This document shows positions 1 through 9,098 of a stretch of 34,656 bases of DNA, in pieces. The stretch covers positions 157,405-192,060 of the forward strand of contig MU631605.1 of assembly GCA_026770615.1 (NCBI GenBank), written 5' to 3'. How positions within the stretch are numbered: the first letter of the stretch is position 1; each line of letters opens with the position of its first letter. The notes beneath the pieces are model-generated. The model did no database searches. It worked only from the letters and a program-made list of their open reading frames with translations, and was not told the DNA's origin. The position numbers and the translations under genes were made by a program. This DNA is from Pavlovales sp. CCMP2436 (lineage: Eukaryota > Haptophyta > Pavlovophyceae > Pavlovales).

Positions 1-88
1 GCACGCAGCAGGCAATGGGCGACGCAGCGCTCAGACCAGCAAAACATTCAGAACAGTCAGACGCCAGCTTGAATCCCTATCAGTATAT
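1..88 (+). repeat. Interspersed repeat 'B', partial copy at window edge
   Basis: The first ~88 bases recur almost exactly at 8461-8550, in reverse complement at 4964-5060 and 8630-8720, and as shorter pieces near 6203-6245 and 22437-22510. The shared core runs from a GCACGCAGCAGGCAATGGGC start to a GAATCCCTATCA end followed by TATATA. No coding potential is apparent. The copy probably continues to the left of the window. Confidence 0.85.
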
Positions 89-1006
89 ATGTATAAATAC
101 GTCTGTTCCCTGCCCAGGAGGCGCAGAATCTCACAGAAAACGGTGCGTTTATAGAGAGCTGCAGGGCTTGCGGGATTGAGTTCGTTGGGATATCCGCGTT
201 TTTGTTCCTTATAACCTAGTAAAGTTTGATAGTAAAAAAAAACGTACAAAAAATCGAACCAACTCGACGGTCAACATCACTTGACGCCTACTCAGCCGCC
301 TGCTGCTCAGCGGCAGTCTACCGCCTGCTCTATAGCGCTGGCAAGGTCGGCGGTGAGCTTGGCGTTGGCGGACTATTCGGTGAGCAAGTCTCTGTGGTCG
401 TGCGTGGAAGCGCCGTTGTGCATATTTATAGCGAGCGCGCCGCAGCAGCCTAGTCCACAGCACGGCGAGCCAGCGCACGTGTGCGTGCGAGCGCCCAATC
501 CGATGTACTGCGATACGACATATCTGCAAGCTGGAGAATTACGTGTGTCCAACCCTGTCGAGTTGCTAGCCGCAGGCGAAGCATTTTTTTGACTATTTTT
601 TTCCCCAGATTTCGTAAACCCTTGTACCGTGGAGGTTGGGACCCCCCCTTCTGCCCCCTTCCCGGCAGCGGCGCAAATTTTCCCAATTTTTTTCTTGCTT
701 GCGGCGACCGTTAGGTTGGGTCACCCCCCTACCCTAAAGATTGGTGAACATTTTAGGTTGCCCCCCCCCTACAAACGAACTAGGGGGGGGGGGTTACAAA
801 ATGACGCGCGTATAATACATGTGCCGCCGACTCAAACTCAAACTCACAAAGAGTGACATGTTCAACAGTTTGCGAGTTAGGTTTGTGGACTTTGGATCGA
901 AATAGAGACTCGGTCTGGCGTCTGACGGTTGGAGAACTCAGCTGAGCTGCTGCAACGCCCAACACCTGGCCCTGAAGCCTGCCGATGCGCGCGGTGCCGG
1001 TCGGCC

Positions 1007-1007
<1 letters not shown>
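89..1007. other. Intergenic DNA without a supportable gene
   Basis: Mixed-composition sequence with several short open frames, none with a recognisable domain. From about 640 to 790 it contains C-rich and G-rich runs (CCCCCC, GGGGGG) of the same kind as in the 7392-8188 element, and it ends in a copy of that element's terminal motif. Confidence 0.6.
790..823 (+). repeat. Solo terminal motif of the G-rich TIR element
   Basis: A G run followed by TTACAAAATGACGCGCGTAT. The same string ends the element at 8162-8188 and occurs in reverse complement at 7392-7420. Here I see no partner end, so it looks like a solo or truncated end. Confidence 0.7.

Positions 1008-1052
<45 letters not shown>
1008..1052. 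repeat. Poly-T tract, 45 nt
   Basis: Uninterrupted run of 45 T on the + strand, about 145 bp upstream of the RNase T2 reading frame. It could be a homopolymer expansion or the oligo-A tail of a retro-inserted sequence on the other strand; no retrocopy is recognisable to its right. Confidence 0.9.
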
Positions 1053-1055
<3 letters not shown>

Positions 1056-1196
1056 TCATCCAGCTGGCATTATTCACCGCCAGGCATGCAGGGCCAACAT
1101 AAGGAGCTATAGCGCATGGTTCCTTCCCGCGTGTAAAACCACAACGGCAGCTTCTCCCCGTTTTTTGAGTTTTAAAATGTTTGAAACTGGGCAGGG

Positions 1197-1967
1197 ATGG
1201 CGGCCGCCCTCGGGGACAAGGCGAAGAAGACCCGATCGAGGGACGAAGCAGGGGACTTCGACCTCTATGTGCTAGCCCAGACGTGGGCCCCGGTATTTTG
1301 CTGCAGCCACCCCAACAAGTGCAACACGGTGACCTGGGCCTACTCGGCGACCCACCTCTCGCTGCACGGGCTATGGCCGGGCTACGCGCAGGCGCGCGGC
1401 GGGCACACGTACCCCTCGAACTGCGAGTCGAAGGCGAAGCTGATCGTGGCAGACCTCCCGAGCCATTTTGTGGACATTGCGCCCAGCTATTGCGGCTACA
1501 ACACCGCAAAGCACGCGCCCGAGCTGGGCAAGCTCGGCGTGCACGAGTGGCAGAAGCATGGCACGTGCACCTCGCTCGAGCCGGGCAAATACATGGCCGA
1601 GGCCGTTCGCGTCGTGGAGAGCTTGACCGGGCCGGGCGGGGCCAAAAAATTTGACCGCGGCACGCCAACGGTGCTGACATCAAAGATCGGCTCCCCTGAG
1701 GGCGTCCCCGCGAATGAGCTGAGGCTGAGCTACGCGAGGCACGTTGCGATCCGTGTGGACAATCACTGTCGCTTGGAGGAGGTGACCTCGTGCTGGGCCA
1801 AGCTGTCCGACGGCACGGTGGGCGAGCAGGTCCACTGCCCGGAGTATTTGCTCAGATCCGCGCGAAATAGCATAATCGAGGGCAGCTGCTCCAACGTCCT
1901 GGTTGTGAAGCTCGGCCAGTGCCTGGCGGCCGAGCAGAAGCGGGCCGCCGCGGCCAACAAGCGCTGA
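1197..1967 (+). CDS. RNase T2 family ribonuclease
   Basis: 256-codon frame coding for a member of the RNase T2 family, acid endoribonucleases that cut single-stranded RNA through a 2',3'-cyclic phosphate and normally act in vacuoles, lysosomes or outside the cell. Both catalytic segments are present: CAS I as SLHGLWPGY (His57) and CAS II as HEWQKHGTC (Glu117, His121). The opening FDLYVLAQTW (residues 21-30) and the many cysteines also fit the family. The frame as read has no signal peptide: it opens with a charged stretch. An in-frame stop lies at 1182-1184 and a possible splice acceptor (CAG) lies just before the ATG, so the secretory leader may sit on an unseen upstream exon and the true 5' end is uncertain. 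The stop is TGA. The neighbouring DNA is repeats and there is no operon-like partner. Confidence 0.9.
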   Translation: MAAALGDKAKKTRSRDEAGDFDLYVLAQTWAPVFCCSHPNKCNTVTWAYSATHLSLHGLWPGYAQARGGHTYPSNCESKAKLIVADLPSHFVDIAPSYCGYNTAKHAPELGKLGVHEWQKHGTCTSLEPGKYMAEAVRVVESLTGPGGAKKFDRGTPTVLTSKIGSPEGVPANELRLSYARHVAIRVDNHCRLEEVTSCWAKLSDGTVGEQVHCPEYLLRSARNSIIEGSCSNVLVVKLGQCLAAEQKRAAAANKR

Positions 1968-2419
1968 CAGTCCCGCCGCCGCCACCCTGTCCCTGGCAGC
2001 CCTAGATACTGTAAATCTAATTACGAAGCTGCCTCTAAGGGCCTGCTCTACCTTTGCCTCGTGGTCGGCATCTTGCTCTTATACGGCTGCGTTGCGGCCG
2101 ATGACATTGAATGATTGGGCGATGAGCTGCGCGTGTTGACCATCAATGATCCGCCTGACTCGCCTCTAGCGACTCACACCCATCAGCCCGTGCATCTTGC
2201 GGCTGTTAATCCATTCAAATTCCCATATGAAATAAAACAATGATATTCAGCTCCTCGCGAAGGACCCGACTTTGAGCAATAGCGCCCGGGCGTGCCCCGC
2301 CGGCTAGGCAAAGAAAAATTTTAGGTTTTTTCAAGTTTTAGGTCTTTAAGAAAAAAAAATTGAGCGTAAATTAGTTTCTACAGGCAAAAAGCACGCTCCC
2401 GGGCGTAAGCTCAAGCACG
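1968..2419. other. 3' flank of the RNase T2 gene, AT-richer intergenic DNA
   Basis: No domain-bearing frame. It contains AATAAA-like strings (near 2230) that could serve 3'-end formation, and A/T runs near 2310-2360. Confidence 0.5.
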
Positions 2420-2838
2420 ATGAGTGGACACCGTGGCTCGCGCGATGGCTCAGGCCGGAAGCGCAAGCCGGGAGCGTTACCCGTCGTCTCCAAGCCGAAC
2501 CCCTGGACCATCGCAGGTGGTTCGACCAGCGCTCTCAATGACAACGTTGGAGCGATCAGCGCGGGTGGCAGCGCCGAGCGCACGACCGGCGGCGCAGGCG
2601 AGGGAGCGGGCGACAGCTCCGAGCGCGCGGCCGGTGGTGCAGGCGAGGGAGCGGGTGGCAGCGCGCTCATCGAGCGCGAGCCCATCAGCTCGACATGTCG
2701 CTGTTCGTCCGGGAGTGGAAGTTGAATGGCCACAAGGGCGCGCTGCACACTCAGGAGTGGGAAGATGCCGAGCGGCGTGTGCTCGCCCGCCTAAGGAGCG
2801 TGCGCAAGGCCACATTCTTAGGCATCCAGGATGTCTGA
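2420..2838 (+). CDS. Possible small or degenerate coding region, unknown
   Basis: Two overlapping frames look partly protein-like. One starts at 2420 and gives a Gly/Ala/Glu-rich stretch built on ~48-bp imperfect repeats (TGGAGEGAG-like); it stops at 2725. The other gives a charged, plausible peptide from ATG 2695 (MSLFVREWKLNGHKG...) to TGA 2836-2838. A frameshift between them would join the low-complexity part to the charged tail. I recognise no family. It could be a decayed gene or chance. Confidence 0.25.
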
Positions 2839-3071
2839 AGTTGACGACCAGGCTTACTTTTGCCGTGACTACGAATAATACAATAAAATAAAGCTCGCAT
2901 ACTGCTAACTAGTACAGACTACGGAGCACTAAATGTTGATTAAATACAAATACAAAAGTCAAAAAATACGTGATCAACATTCGCGGGGCGCGCTACGCGC
3001 GCCTCATAGACCCACCGCAGCGCAGTCGGCCTACGGCCGACTGCCAAAAGAATCAAGTTTTCAAGATTATA
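2839..3071. other. Intergenic DNA, nothing recognised
   Basis: Short stretch with a small palindromic GC island (about 2990-3040, GCGCGCTACGCGCGC and CGGCCTACGGCCG). No gene. Confidence 0.5.
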
Positions 3072-3238
3072 CAGGGGATCGCGGGCAATAAGAAGGGCGA
3101 ATTTTGAGCTTGAGGCTGAGCTTCTGAGCAAATTACATACAAACAATGCTTAAATTTTCTTAAATTACACACGAACAATGCAAAAAAACGAGGCTCAGCT
3201 TCCTAACACTACGGCTTCTTATTGCCCGCGACACCCTG
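3072..3238. mobile_element. MITE with 24-bp inverted ends and TA target duplication
   Basis: The left end CAGGGGATCGCGGGCAATAA continues to AGAAG. The reverse complement of the right end reads CAGGGTGTCGCGGGCAATAA then GAAG, giving 22 of 24 matches. Each end is flanked by TA (3070-3071 and 3239-3240), as expected for Tc1/mariner-type insertion. The 167-bp interior holds a direct repeat (AAATTACAYACRAACAATGC twice) and no coding frame, so it is non-autonomous. Confidence 0.8.
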
Positions 3239-3239
3239 T

Positions 3240-3375
3240 ACTCCCCGCCCACTAACGTACGTCACATTTGGTACACGCTACAAATGAAGGCCTTCCCAGT
3301 GTCCCCGCCGGCTGAAAACTTAGGGCCCAATCGCCAAGCCCCTGAGGCACATTTGGTTAGCTAACAAGCACCCAC
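3240..3375 (+). repeat. Interspersed repeat 'I', copy 1
   Basis: About 130 bp from CTCCCCRCCCA through GGCCTTCCC, CCCCGCCGGCTGAAAA, TTAGGGCC and GGCACATTTGG. A diverged copy in the same orientation lies at 34478-34610 near the other end of the window. Non-coding. Confidence 0.8.
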
Positions 3376-3627
3376 TCATAATAAAAATTGACTTCTTACG
3401 TAAATAAATAAATAAATAGCCGAGATTTGAGAGTTGTATCTTAACTTTTGAGAACCCGGCCGCCTACCGGCCGCCTACGCCGCGGAGACTCGGATCCCAG
3501 CCGCGCCACGCCCGGAGGTGGGACCAATGGGTTGTGGGCGGGCATGGTGCATGCAGCCGTATACAGCTAGTGGGGTGCACCCTTGCTCGTCGCACTAGTA
3601 GTCACCGTCAATAATATATATTTCCCT
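3376..3627. other. Intergenic DNA, nothing recognised
   Basis: AT-rich, includes (AAAT)n near 3400-3417 and a GC-rich patch near 3460-3540. No gene. Confidence 0.5.
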
Positions 3628-4015
3628 GCGGCACGTAGGAGCCTGCGTCGGAGCGCCAAGCCTCCGCTTGACTTGAACCTGACAAACCGCCAACCAGAAT
3701 CCCCCAGCATTATGTAATATATTTCCCAGCGATACGTCACCGGTGGGATCACCAATGAGGTATGAACTTGCTTGCTCGCGCTCTGACTGTCGGGCGGCCC
3801 CGCGTTGCGCAGCGATGTCAGCGCTTTATTTTCGGCTTCCTCATCATCCACCACTTCTACCAGTTACCCACTTCGGCGTAGTACGTAGGAGCCTGCGTCG
3901 GAACGCTAAGATCAGCTTGACTTTTATTTGACACACCACCAGCCAGAATCCCCCTTCATCAATGTAACCATCGGGTGGCCCCGCGTTAAGCACTCAGCGA
4001 CGTCAGTGTGTACAT
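3628..4015 (-). repeat. Tandem copies of repeat 'D'
   Basis: Two head-to-tail units begin with CGTAGGAGCCTGCGTCGGAR (3628 and 3883). The first runs to about 3880; the second is internally shortened. A reverse-oriented copy lies at 8905-9090, a further partial copy at 4485-4650, and the start of another at 34628-34656. On the minus strand the longest copies keep an open frame that begins VVDDEE and contains VIPxVTYRWE, so the repeat may derive from a coding sequence, but I recognise no family. Confidence 0.75.
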
Positions 4016-4166
4016 ATCTACTTGAGGTTCTCGCTGGCACCTCTCGACCACCCGTCTCGCTCGGGTCCTCAAGTGGATATGCGTCGCGCGCTTGCGGTGG
4101 GCGCTGCTGCGCGCGGCGGCGGGCCGCACACGGAGACGCCGCTCAAGGCTACCAAGGCTACGAAGA

Positions 4167-4376
4167 CGATGCTGCTCCCTGCGGCCGCCACGGCAGGGCT
4201 GCGGCGGCCGAGGCGCGGCCGAGGCGGGGCGTGGGGGGCCGGGGCGCACACACTCACACCCTTTGGTGTGAGTGCTGGTGCATGAGGGTTTGGGTTGATC
4301 GCTCGACCTCAGCCTGACGTCGACCAAGCCAGTGACTGAACAACACCTGTTGAACCATGCTGAGCCGCTAATATAT
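4167..4376 (+). repeat. 210-bp repeat 'J', copy 1
   Basis: Nearly identical over 210 bp to 12891-13100. It runs from CGATGCTGCTCCCTGCGGCC, through a GC-rich core and a short hairpin (CACACCCTTTGGTGTG), to the repeat-A tail GAACAACACCTGTTGAACCA and GCTAATATAT. The few differences suggest a recent duplication or transposition. Related core sequence also occurs at 5620-5820 and 6690-7010. Confidence 0.9.
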
Positions 4377-4426
4377 ATACATATCTAGAAATATGTCCGT
4401 CCCCTGACAGGTCTCCACCGGACCCA

Positions 4427-4486
4427 AGCGTTGAGAAAACACTCGGATCAAGGGACCTTTGCAGAGCACACGGATACCGTCTCCGC
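4427..4486 (+). repeat. Repeat 'C', copy 1
   Basis: About 58 bp around GGATCAAGGGACCTTTGCAG and AGCACACGGATACCGTC, repeated at 32173-32232 in the same orientation with a few changes. It joins directly to a repeat-D piece here. Confidence 0.8.
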
Positions 4487-4680
4487 TTCTGGCGCTTTAT
4501 TTTCGGCTTCCTTATCATCCCCCACTTCTGAGAGCTACCATATATTTACCACTTCGGCGTAGCGCGTCAGAGCCTGCGTCGGAGCGCTAAGATTGGCTTG
4601 GTGATTTGTCACACCGCCAGCCAGAACCCCCCTACAGTATGTACTGTAATATACATATCGGCCTATCAGTAATATAACTG

Positions 4681-4788
4681 TGGTGTGTACACGACTTCAT
4701 CCGCCTCACCGCCTCTCTCTCTGTACCTATGTCTGCACGATCTCGTCTGTGAGTAAACGCGAGTCTCCTGTCTCACACTGCTGAGCCA

Positions 4789-4801
<13 letters not shown>
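4681..4801 (+). repeat. Repeat 'E', copy 1, with TTA microsatellite
   Basis: About 120 bp from GTACACGACTTCATCCGCCT through GTCTGCACGAT to CCAATTATTATT, repeated at 7066-7180. In this copy the ATT end has expanded to an (ATT)n microsatellite (about 4790-4822). Confidence 0.85.
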
Positions 4802-4823
<22 letters not shown>

Positions 4824-4834
4824 ATATATATATA

Positions 4835-4960
4835 GCAGCTCAGCATGGTTCAACAGGTGTTGTTTACTCACTGACTTGGTCGAAGTCAGACGTTAGTCCT
4901 GGCAGCAGGGATGGTGGTGGTAGAGGTGAGGTTGGTGGTGAACTCGTAGCAATTGCCACA
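4835..4960 (-). repeat. Repeat 'A' arm, reverse orientation
   Basis: One of at least seven copies of a ~125-bp arm that begins GCWGCTCAGCATGGTTCAAC, contains a TGACGTC/GACGT motif with neighbouring AACGTCTGACGTC palindromic character, and ends AACTCGTAGCAATTGCCACA. Other copies: 5872-6001, 6343-6460, 6521-6610 (partial), 12751-12876, 33072-33146 and 33391-33452 (partial). Confidence 0.85.
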
Positions 4961-4963
4961 GTA

Positions 4964-5108
4964 CATATATTTATGATAGGGATTCAAGCTGGCGTCTGAC
5001 TGTTCTGAATGGTGTGCTCATCTGAGCGCTGCGTCGCTCATTGCCTGCTGCGTGCCTTAGTCGGCTGCGCTGGCTTGGGCGCCACCGCGCGTGCCGATGG
5101 ATCTCCGG
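4964..5108 (-). repeat. Repeat 'B', reverse copy
   Basis: Reverse complement of the arm at 8396-8556: GATAGGGATTCAAGCTGGCG at one end, GTGCCGATGGAT at the other. It lies directly beside a repeat-A arm, so A and B are often neighbours. Confidence 0.85.
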
Positions 5109-5871
5109 TAATACATATATATACATATAGCGGCTCAGCAGTTTTCAAGAGGTCTAGGTCTGAGAGCTTCATGCCAAACACGCATCAGAGAAGGTGTTGG
5201 GCAGGGGTCGTAGCCGAGACTACAGCCCCCCGCCCTTTGCCATTTCCACACACGCATACACACCCGCACCCACCCACCCACCCACACGCCTACCCACAAT
5301 CACACTGAAGTACGGTGGGCTTCCAGCCCCCCGCAGCGGTGGGCTCCAGCCCCCCGCAGCTTCAGCGCGCCAAGTTTCCGAACGTGGTCCATGATGCGCA
5401 CGCCCGGCCCACTCCTCGCCATCGCAAGACGACTGAAGGCGGCCATGGAGACACCTCGAGTATAGGTCTTTTCACCATCGGCTGCAGTAGCCGCAGGTGA
5501 TGCCCAACGGGGAAGACCCCCGTCGCTCGAGACTTTTCGGCGTACACACCAGGACGGGTAAGGAGTGAGTGTGATCCTAATAGTTGCCCGAGCATGTTGC
5601 TCGTTAGTCGTCAGCGATGGCGAGGAGGAGGCGGCGCGCGCGCCAGAGGCGCCCGCAACGTGTCCAGCCACAGCCGTTGTCGTCGTAGTCTTGGAAGTCT
5701 TGATCGTCGTCTCCGCGTGCAGCCTGCCGCCGCGCGCAGAAAGCAGCATCGTCGTGGTAGTCTTGGTGGCCTTGATCGTCACGTGCCGGCAGCCGCACGC
5801 AGCGACACCCGCCGCAGCGCACGACGGGTCGCGAGAGCGGAGCATCGGTATTATTATTATTATATATATAT
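5109..5871. other. Intergenic DNA with low-complexity and J-related units
   Basis: CA-rich tract near 5240-5300 (CACACCCGCACCCACCCACC), then two units at about 5690-5800 related to the 4108-4180 part of repeat J (Thr/Lys-type codons when read on the minus strand), then an (ATT)(AT) tract at 5848-5872. The long minus-strand open frame across it is repetitive and not convincing as a gene. Confidence 0.55.
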
Positions 5872-6460
5872 ATAGCGGCTCAGCATGGTTCAACAGGTGT
5901 TGTTCACTCACTGACTTGGTTGACGTCAGACGTTAGTCCTGGCAGCAGGGAAGGTGGTGGTATAGGTGAGGTTCGTGGTGAACTCGTAGCAATTGCCACA
6001 GGTTCCCCCCCCCTCCCCCCCCACACACACAACGCTCACGTCCATTTAGGTGTGTGTACCCTGTCCGCCGCGGCCGCCGCGGCCGCCGCGGCCACCGCGG
6101 CCGAGGCGTGCGCCCCGGTCGGCATTGTGGCTGCGCCAGTTGCCGTCACGGAACGCGCCGTCCGCGTGCGCAGGGGCGTCCTCGGGCCAGTTTGCCGAGC
6201 ACAACATTCAGAACAGTCAGACGCCAGCTTAAATCCCTATCAGTAATATAACTATCGGAGCGCTAAGATCAGCTTGATTTGTCACATCTCCGGGTGCCGG
6301 CCAGATCCCCTCTACACTAATATAACTACAGCAACGGCATCCGCTACGAGTTCACCACCGCCTCACCTCTACCACCACCATCCCTGCTACCAGGACTAAC
6401 GTCTGACGTCGACCAAGTCAGTGAGCGAACAACACCTGTTGAACCATGCTGAGCCGCTAT
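5872..6460. mobile_element. Foldback element with repeat-A arms
   Basis: Arms at 5872-5990 and 6343-6460 are reverse complements of each other (TAGCGGCTCAGCATGGTTCA outward ends, flanked by TATATA). The middle holds the GC-rich (GCGGCCGCC)n core at 6064-6200, a repeat-B piece at 6203-6245 and a repeat-D piece near 6258-6300. Non-coding; looks like a non-autonomous foldback element with nested fragments. Confidence 0.65.
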
Positions 6461-7065
6461 ATATTTGCTATATATATAGAGCTTGAATCCCTATCATAAA
6501 TATATATAATATAACTACAACTCTACCATTATCTCTGCTGCCAGGACTAATGTCTGACGTCGACCAAGTCAGCGAGTGAACACCACCTGTTGAACCATAC
6601 TGAGCCGCTAATAACATAACTACAACTAGACTGCACACTTTTCATTGTAATTTTGAGTAATTAATTTGCTGCCCGGCGTGATCGTGGTGCGCGGCCACGC
6701 CCGGGATCGTGCCGGCGGCCACGCGTACTGTACGCACGCTACACACGCAGAGTGCGCGCGCAGCCGCCGGTGCCCGGGATGCGTCATGGTTCCAGAGGAG
6801 GGGCCGCTCGGCTAATGGGCCGGAGGACGCCCCCGAGCACGCAGACTGCGCATACAACGACAACTGGTGCAGCCGCAACGCCGCGAGCTGAGCGGAGCAG
6901 GGTGTAAGCCGTGGCATAGGCCGTGGTGGCCGTGGGCGCAGCCGTGGCGGCCATGGGCCCCAGGGCGCACACACTCACTCTTAAGGGTGTGAATGCTGGT
7001 GCATGAGGGTCTGGGTGTGTGTGTGTGTGCAACATGGGGGGGGAGAGAGTGAAAAAGAGAAACGG
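6461..7065. other. Intergenic DNA made of repeat fragments
   Basis: A short B fragment (6478-6496), partial repeat-A tail (6521-6610), then GC-rich sequence related to the core of 5872-6200 and 12500-12720, ending in a hairpin like that of repeat J (6966-6990) and a (GT)n run at 7015-7029. No supportable gene. Confidence 0.6.
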
Positions 7066-7180
7066 TGGCATGTACACGACTCCATCCGCCTCACCGCCTC
7101 TCTCTCTGTCAATGTCTGCACGATATCGTCTGTGAGTGAACGCGAGTCTCCTGCCGCACACTGCTGATCCAATTATTATT
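7066..7180 (+). repeat. Repeat 'E', copy 2
   Basis: Same unit as 4681-4801 without the microsatellite expansion; GTACACGACTCCATCCGCCT to CCAATTATTATT. Confidence 0.85.
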
Positions 7181-7391
7181 AACTAATTTGTTAGTCAAGT
7201 GAAAGCAAGTTAACCAGTTTGTTAGTTCTAAAAAAAATTGCGCAGTAAGGGGGGTAGCAGGCGGCAGCCATTGATTGTCGAACGAGTTCGTTGTGCGAAA
7301 TATTTTAGGCGGCAAGGAATGCTCCTTGGACATCATGCCATGAAAATTCGAACCTGCTAGTTTTCATCCAAACCTAGGTTGACCCCCTGTA

Positions 7392-8188
7392 ATACGCGCG
7401 TCATTTTGCAACCCCCCCCCTTCCCTTGTCCTTCTGTAGGAGGGGTCGTTCAACATTATTTTGAGAAAAATAATCGGAGGGGGGGGTACGTTCAACGTTA
7501 TTTGAAGAAAAAATAACGAGGGGGGGTGTCGTTCAGGCCTCTTTTTCAAAATGGAACGAGGGAGGGGTCGTTCCGTCCTCTGATCGCAGTGGAGCAAGGG
7601 GGAGGGGGTCGTTCCGCCCGATTGGCACAGATCTGCGCTCGGCGCTCTGCGCTTGGCGCTCGGCGGGCGCAGATCTGCGGCGATAAGCGCCAAGCGCCGA
7701 GCGCCAAGGTCGAGCGTAGGCCTACGCTCGGCGCAGATCTGCGCTCGGTTCCCACGCTGGCCGCGCTGGCTTCTGGTGGTATGTGATGAGCTGACAGATG
7801 TCTTGCGGGTTGACTTAAAAATCAACGCGGGATCAACATTCTCCCAGGGGCAGCTGGGCGGACACTTCGAGGTATAGATTCGTAGAGTATTTAGTTTATG
7901 TATGAATATAATTATATCTGTTATTTAATTTTAATATTCATAAATTGCACGTGGTAATACGGAGGTAGATGAACGTCATTTTAAAAAAAAGAAAAAAAAA
8001 GAGGCCGGCCTCTTTTTGAAAAGGAGCGAAAGGGGGGTCGTTCCGGCCTCTGGCATAATGGAACGTAGGGGGGGTACGTTCAACGTTCGCGGCCGCAGGC
8101 AGCGGGGTAGGGAGGATACGTTCAAAGTTCCCTCACAAAAGTGCCCACAGAAGGACAAGGGCGGGGGGTTACAAAATGACGCGCGTAT
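7392..8188. mobile_element. G-rich element with ~25-bp inverted ends
   Basis: The left end ATACGCGCGTCATTTTGCAA then CCCCCC is matched in reverse complement at 8162-8188. The interior holds imperfect ~48-bp units with GGGGGGTCGTTC and AACGTT-type palindromes (7440-7615 and 8030-8130), and a BglII-containing array at 7626-7752. No transposase frame is visible. A solo end occurs at 790-823. Confidence 0.65.
7626..7752. repeat. Palindromic GCGCAGATCTGCGC array
   Basis: Three AGATCTGCG boxes and several GGCGCTCGGCGC and GCGCCAAGCGCCGAG boxes in both orientations within ~125 bp, able to form several hairpins. Non-coding; nested in the G-rich element. Confidence 0.8.
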
Positions 8189-8360
8189 AACTCGTTGCCT
8201 TATTTTCCGTATGTATTATTATGAGGCGGGACTTGCATCGGCTTTCATTTTGAACTTTCACAGTTTGGGGAGGCAAATTCGGTCGGGGAAGATGACACTT
8301 TATAAACGTCGGTCGTGTATTAAGTTTGAGCCGCTATATATATATATATATACAGACATA

Positions 8361-8898
8361 CTTGAAACGTACCGCCTGCCCGAACCCCCCTTCATTAATA
8401 TATACCCCCCGAGATCCATCGGCACGCGCGGTGGCGCCCAAGCCAGCGCAGCCGACTAAGGCACGCAGCAGGCAATGGGCGACGCAGCGCTCAGACCAGC
8501 ACAACATTCAGAACAGTCAGACGCCAGCTTGAATCCCTATCATAAATATATACCCCCCAGTCCTGGCCTGTTTTCAGTATGAAGTCCGTAAGATTTTGTC
8601 GGAAGGCCTGCGCTGGCCGTATATTTATGATAGGGATTCAAGCTGGCGTCTGACTGTTCTGAATGTTGTGCTGGTCTGAGCGCTGCGTCGCCCATTGCCT
8701 GCTGCGTGCCTTAGTCGGCTGCGCTGGCTTGGGCACCACCGCGCGTGCCGATGGATATCCGGCAGTGTGCCCGGGCAAGGGCGTTTAGGGAGATGATCTG
8801 CTGGTTGCTGTTTGTCGTGTTCCCACGCTGGGCAGCGATCGGGGCCAGCGCGCTCACATATTAATGTAGGGGGGTTCGGGCTGGCGGTACGTTTCAAG
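8361..8898. mobile_element. Foldback element with repeat-B arms
   Basis: The outermost bases CTTGAAACGTACCGCCTGCC at 8361 match in reverse complement at 8879-8898. The arms continue through the whole of repeat B (8361-8556 and 8621-8898), with about 95 extra bp in the right arm (8763-8858). The central loop, 8557-8620, is unique. Non-coding. This is the most complete copy of B and shows that B is the arm of a foldback element. Confidence 0.8.
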
Positions 8899-8904
8899 TT
8901 CAAG

Positions 8905-9090
8905 TCAGGCTGATCTAAGCGCTCTGACGCAGGCTCCTACGCGCTACGCCGAAGTGGGGAGCTGGTAGAAGTGGTGGATGATGAGGAGCCGAAAATAAAG
9001 CGCTGGAGTCGCTGCGCAACGCGGGGCCGCCCGACAGTGCGCGAGCAAGCGAGTCCATTGGTGATCCCAGCGGTGACGTATCGCTGGGAA
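8905..9090 (+). repeat. Repeat 'D', opposite orientation
   Basis: Matches 3628-3860 in reverse complement (GACGCAGGCTCCTACGCGCT ... GTGACGTATCGCTGGGAA). It abuts the B foldback element. Confidence 0.8.
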
Positions 9091-9098
9091 GCGATGTG

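Noticed and set aside
877..1683. Minus-strand frame with a run of lysines across the poly-T
   Set aside because: The lysine run is the antisense of the poly-T, and the rest is the shadow of the RNase T2 gene.
5300..5911. 203-codon minus-strand frame rich in Thr/Lys
   Set aside because: Made of repeat-J-related units and a TA/ATT tract; not gene-like.
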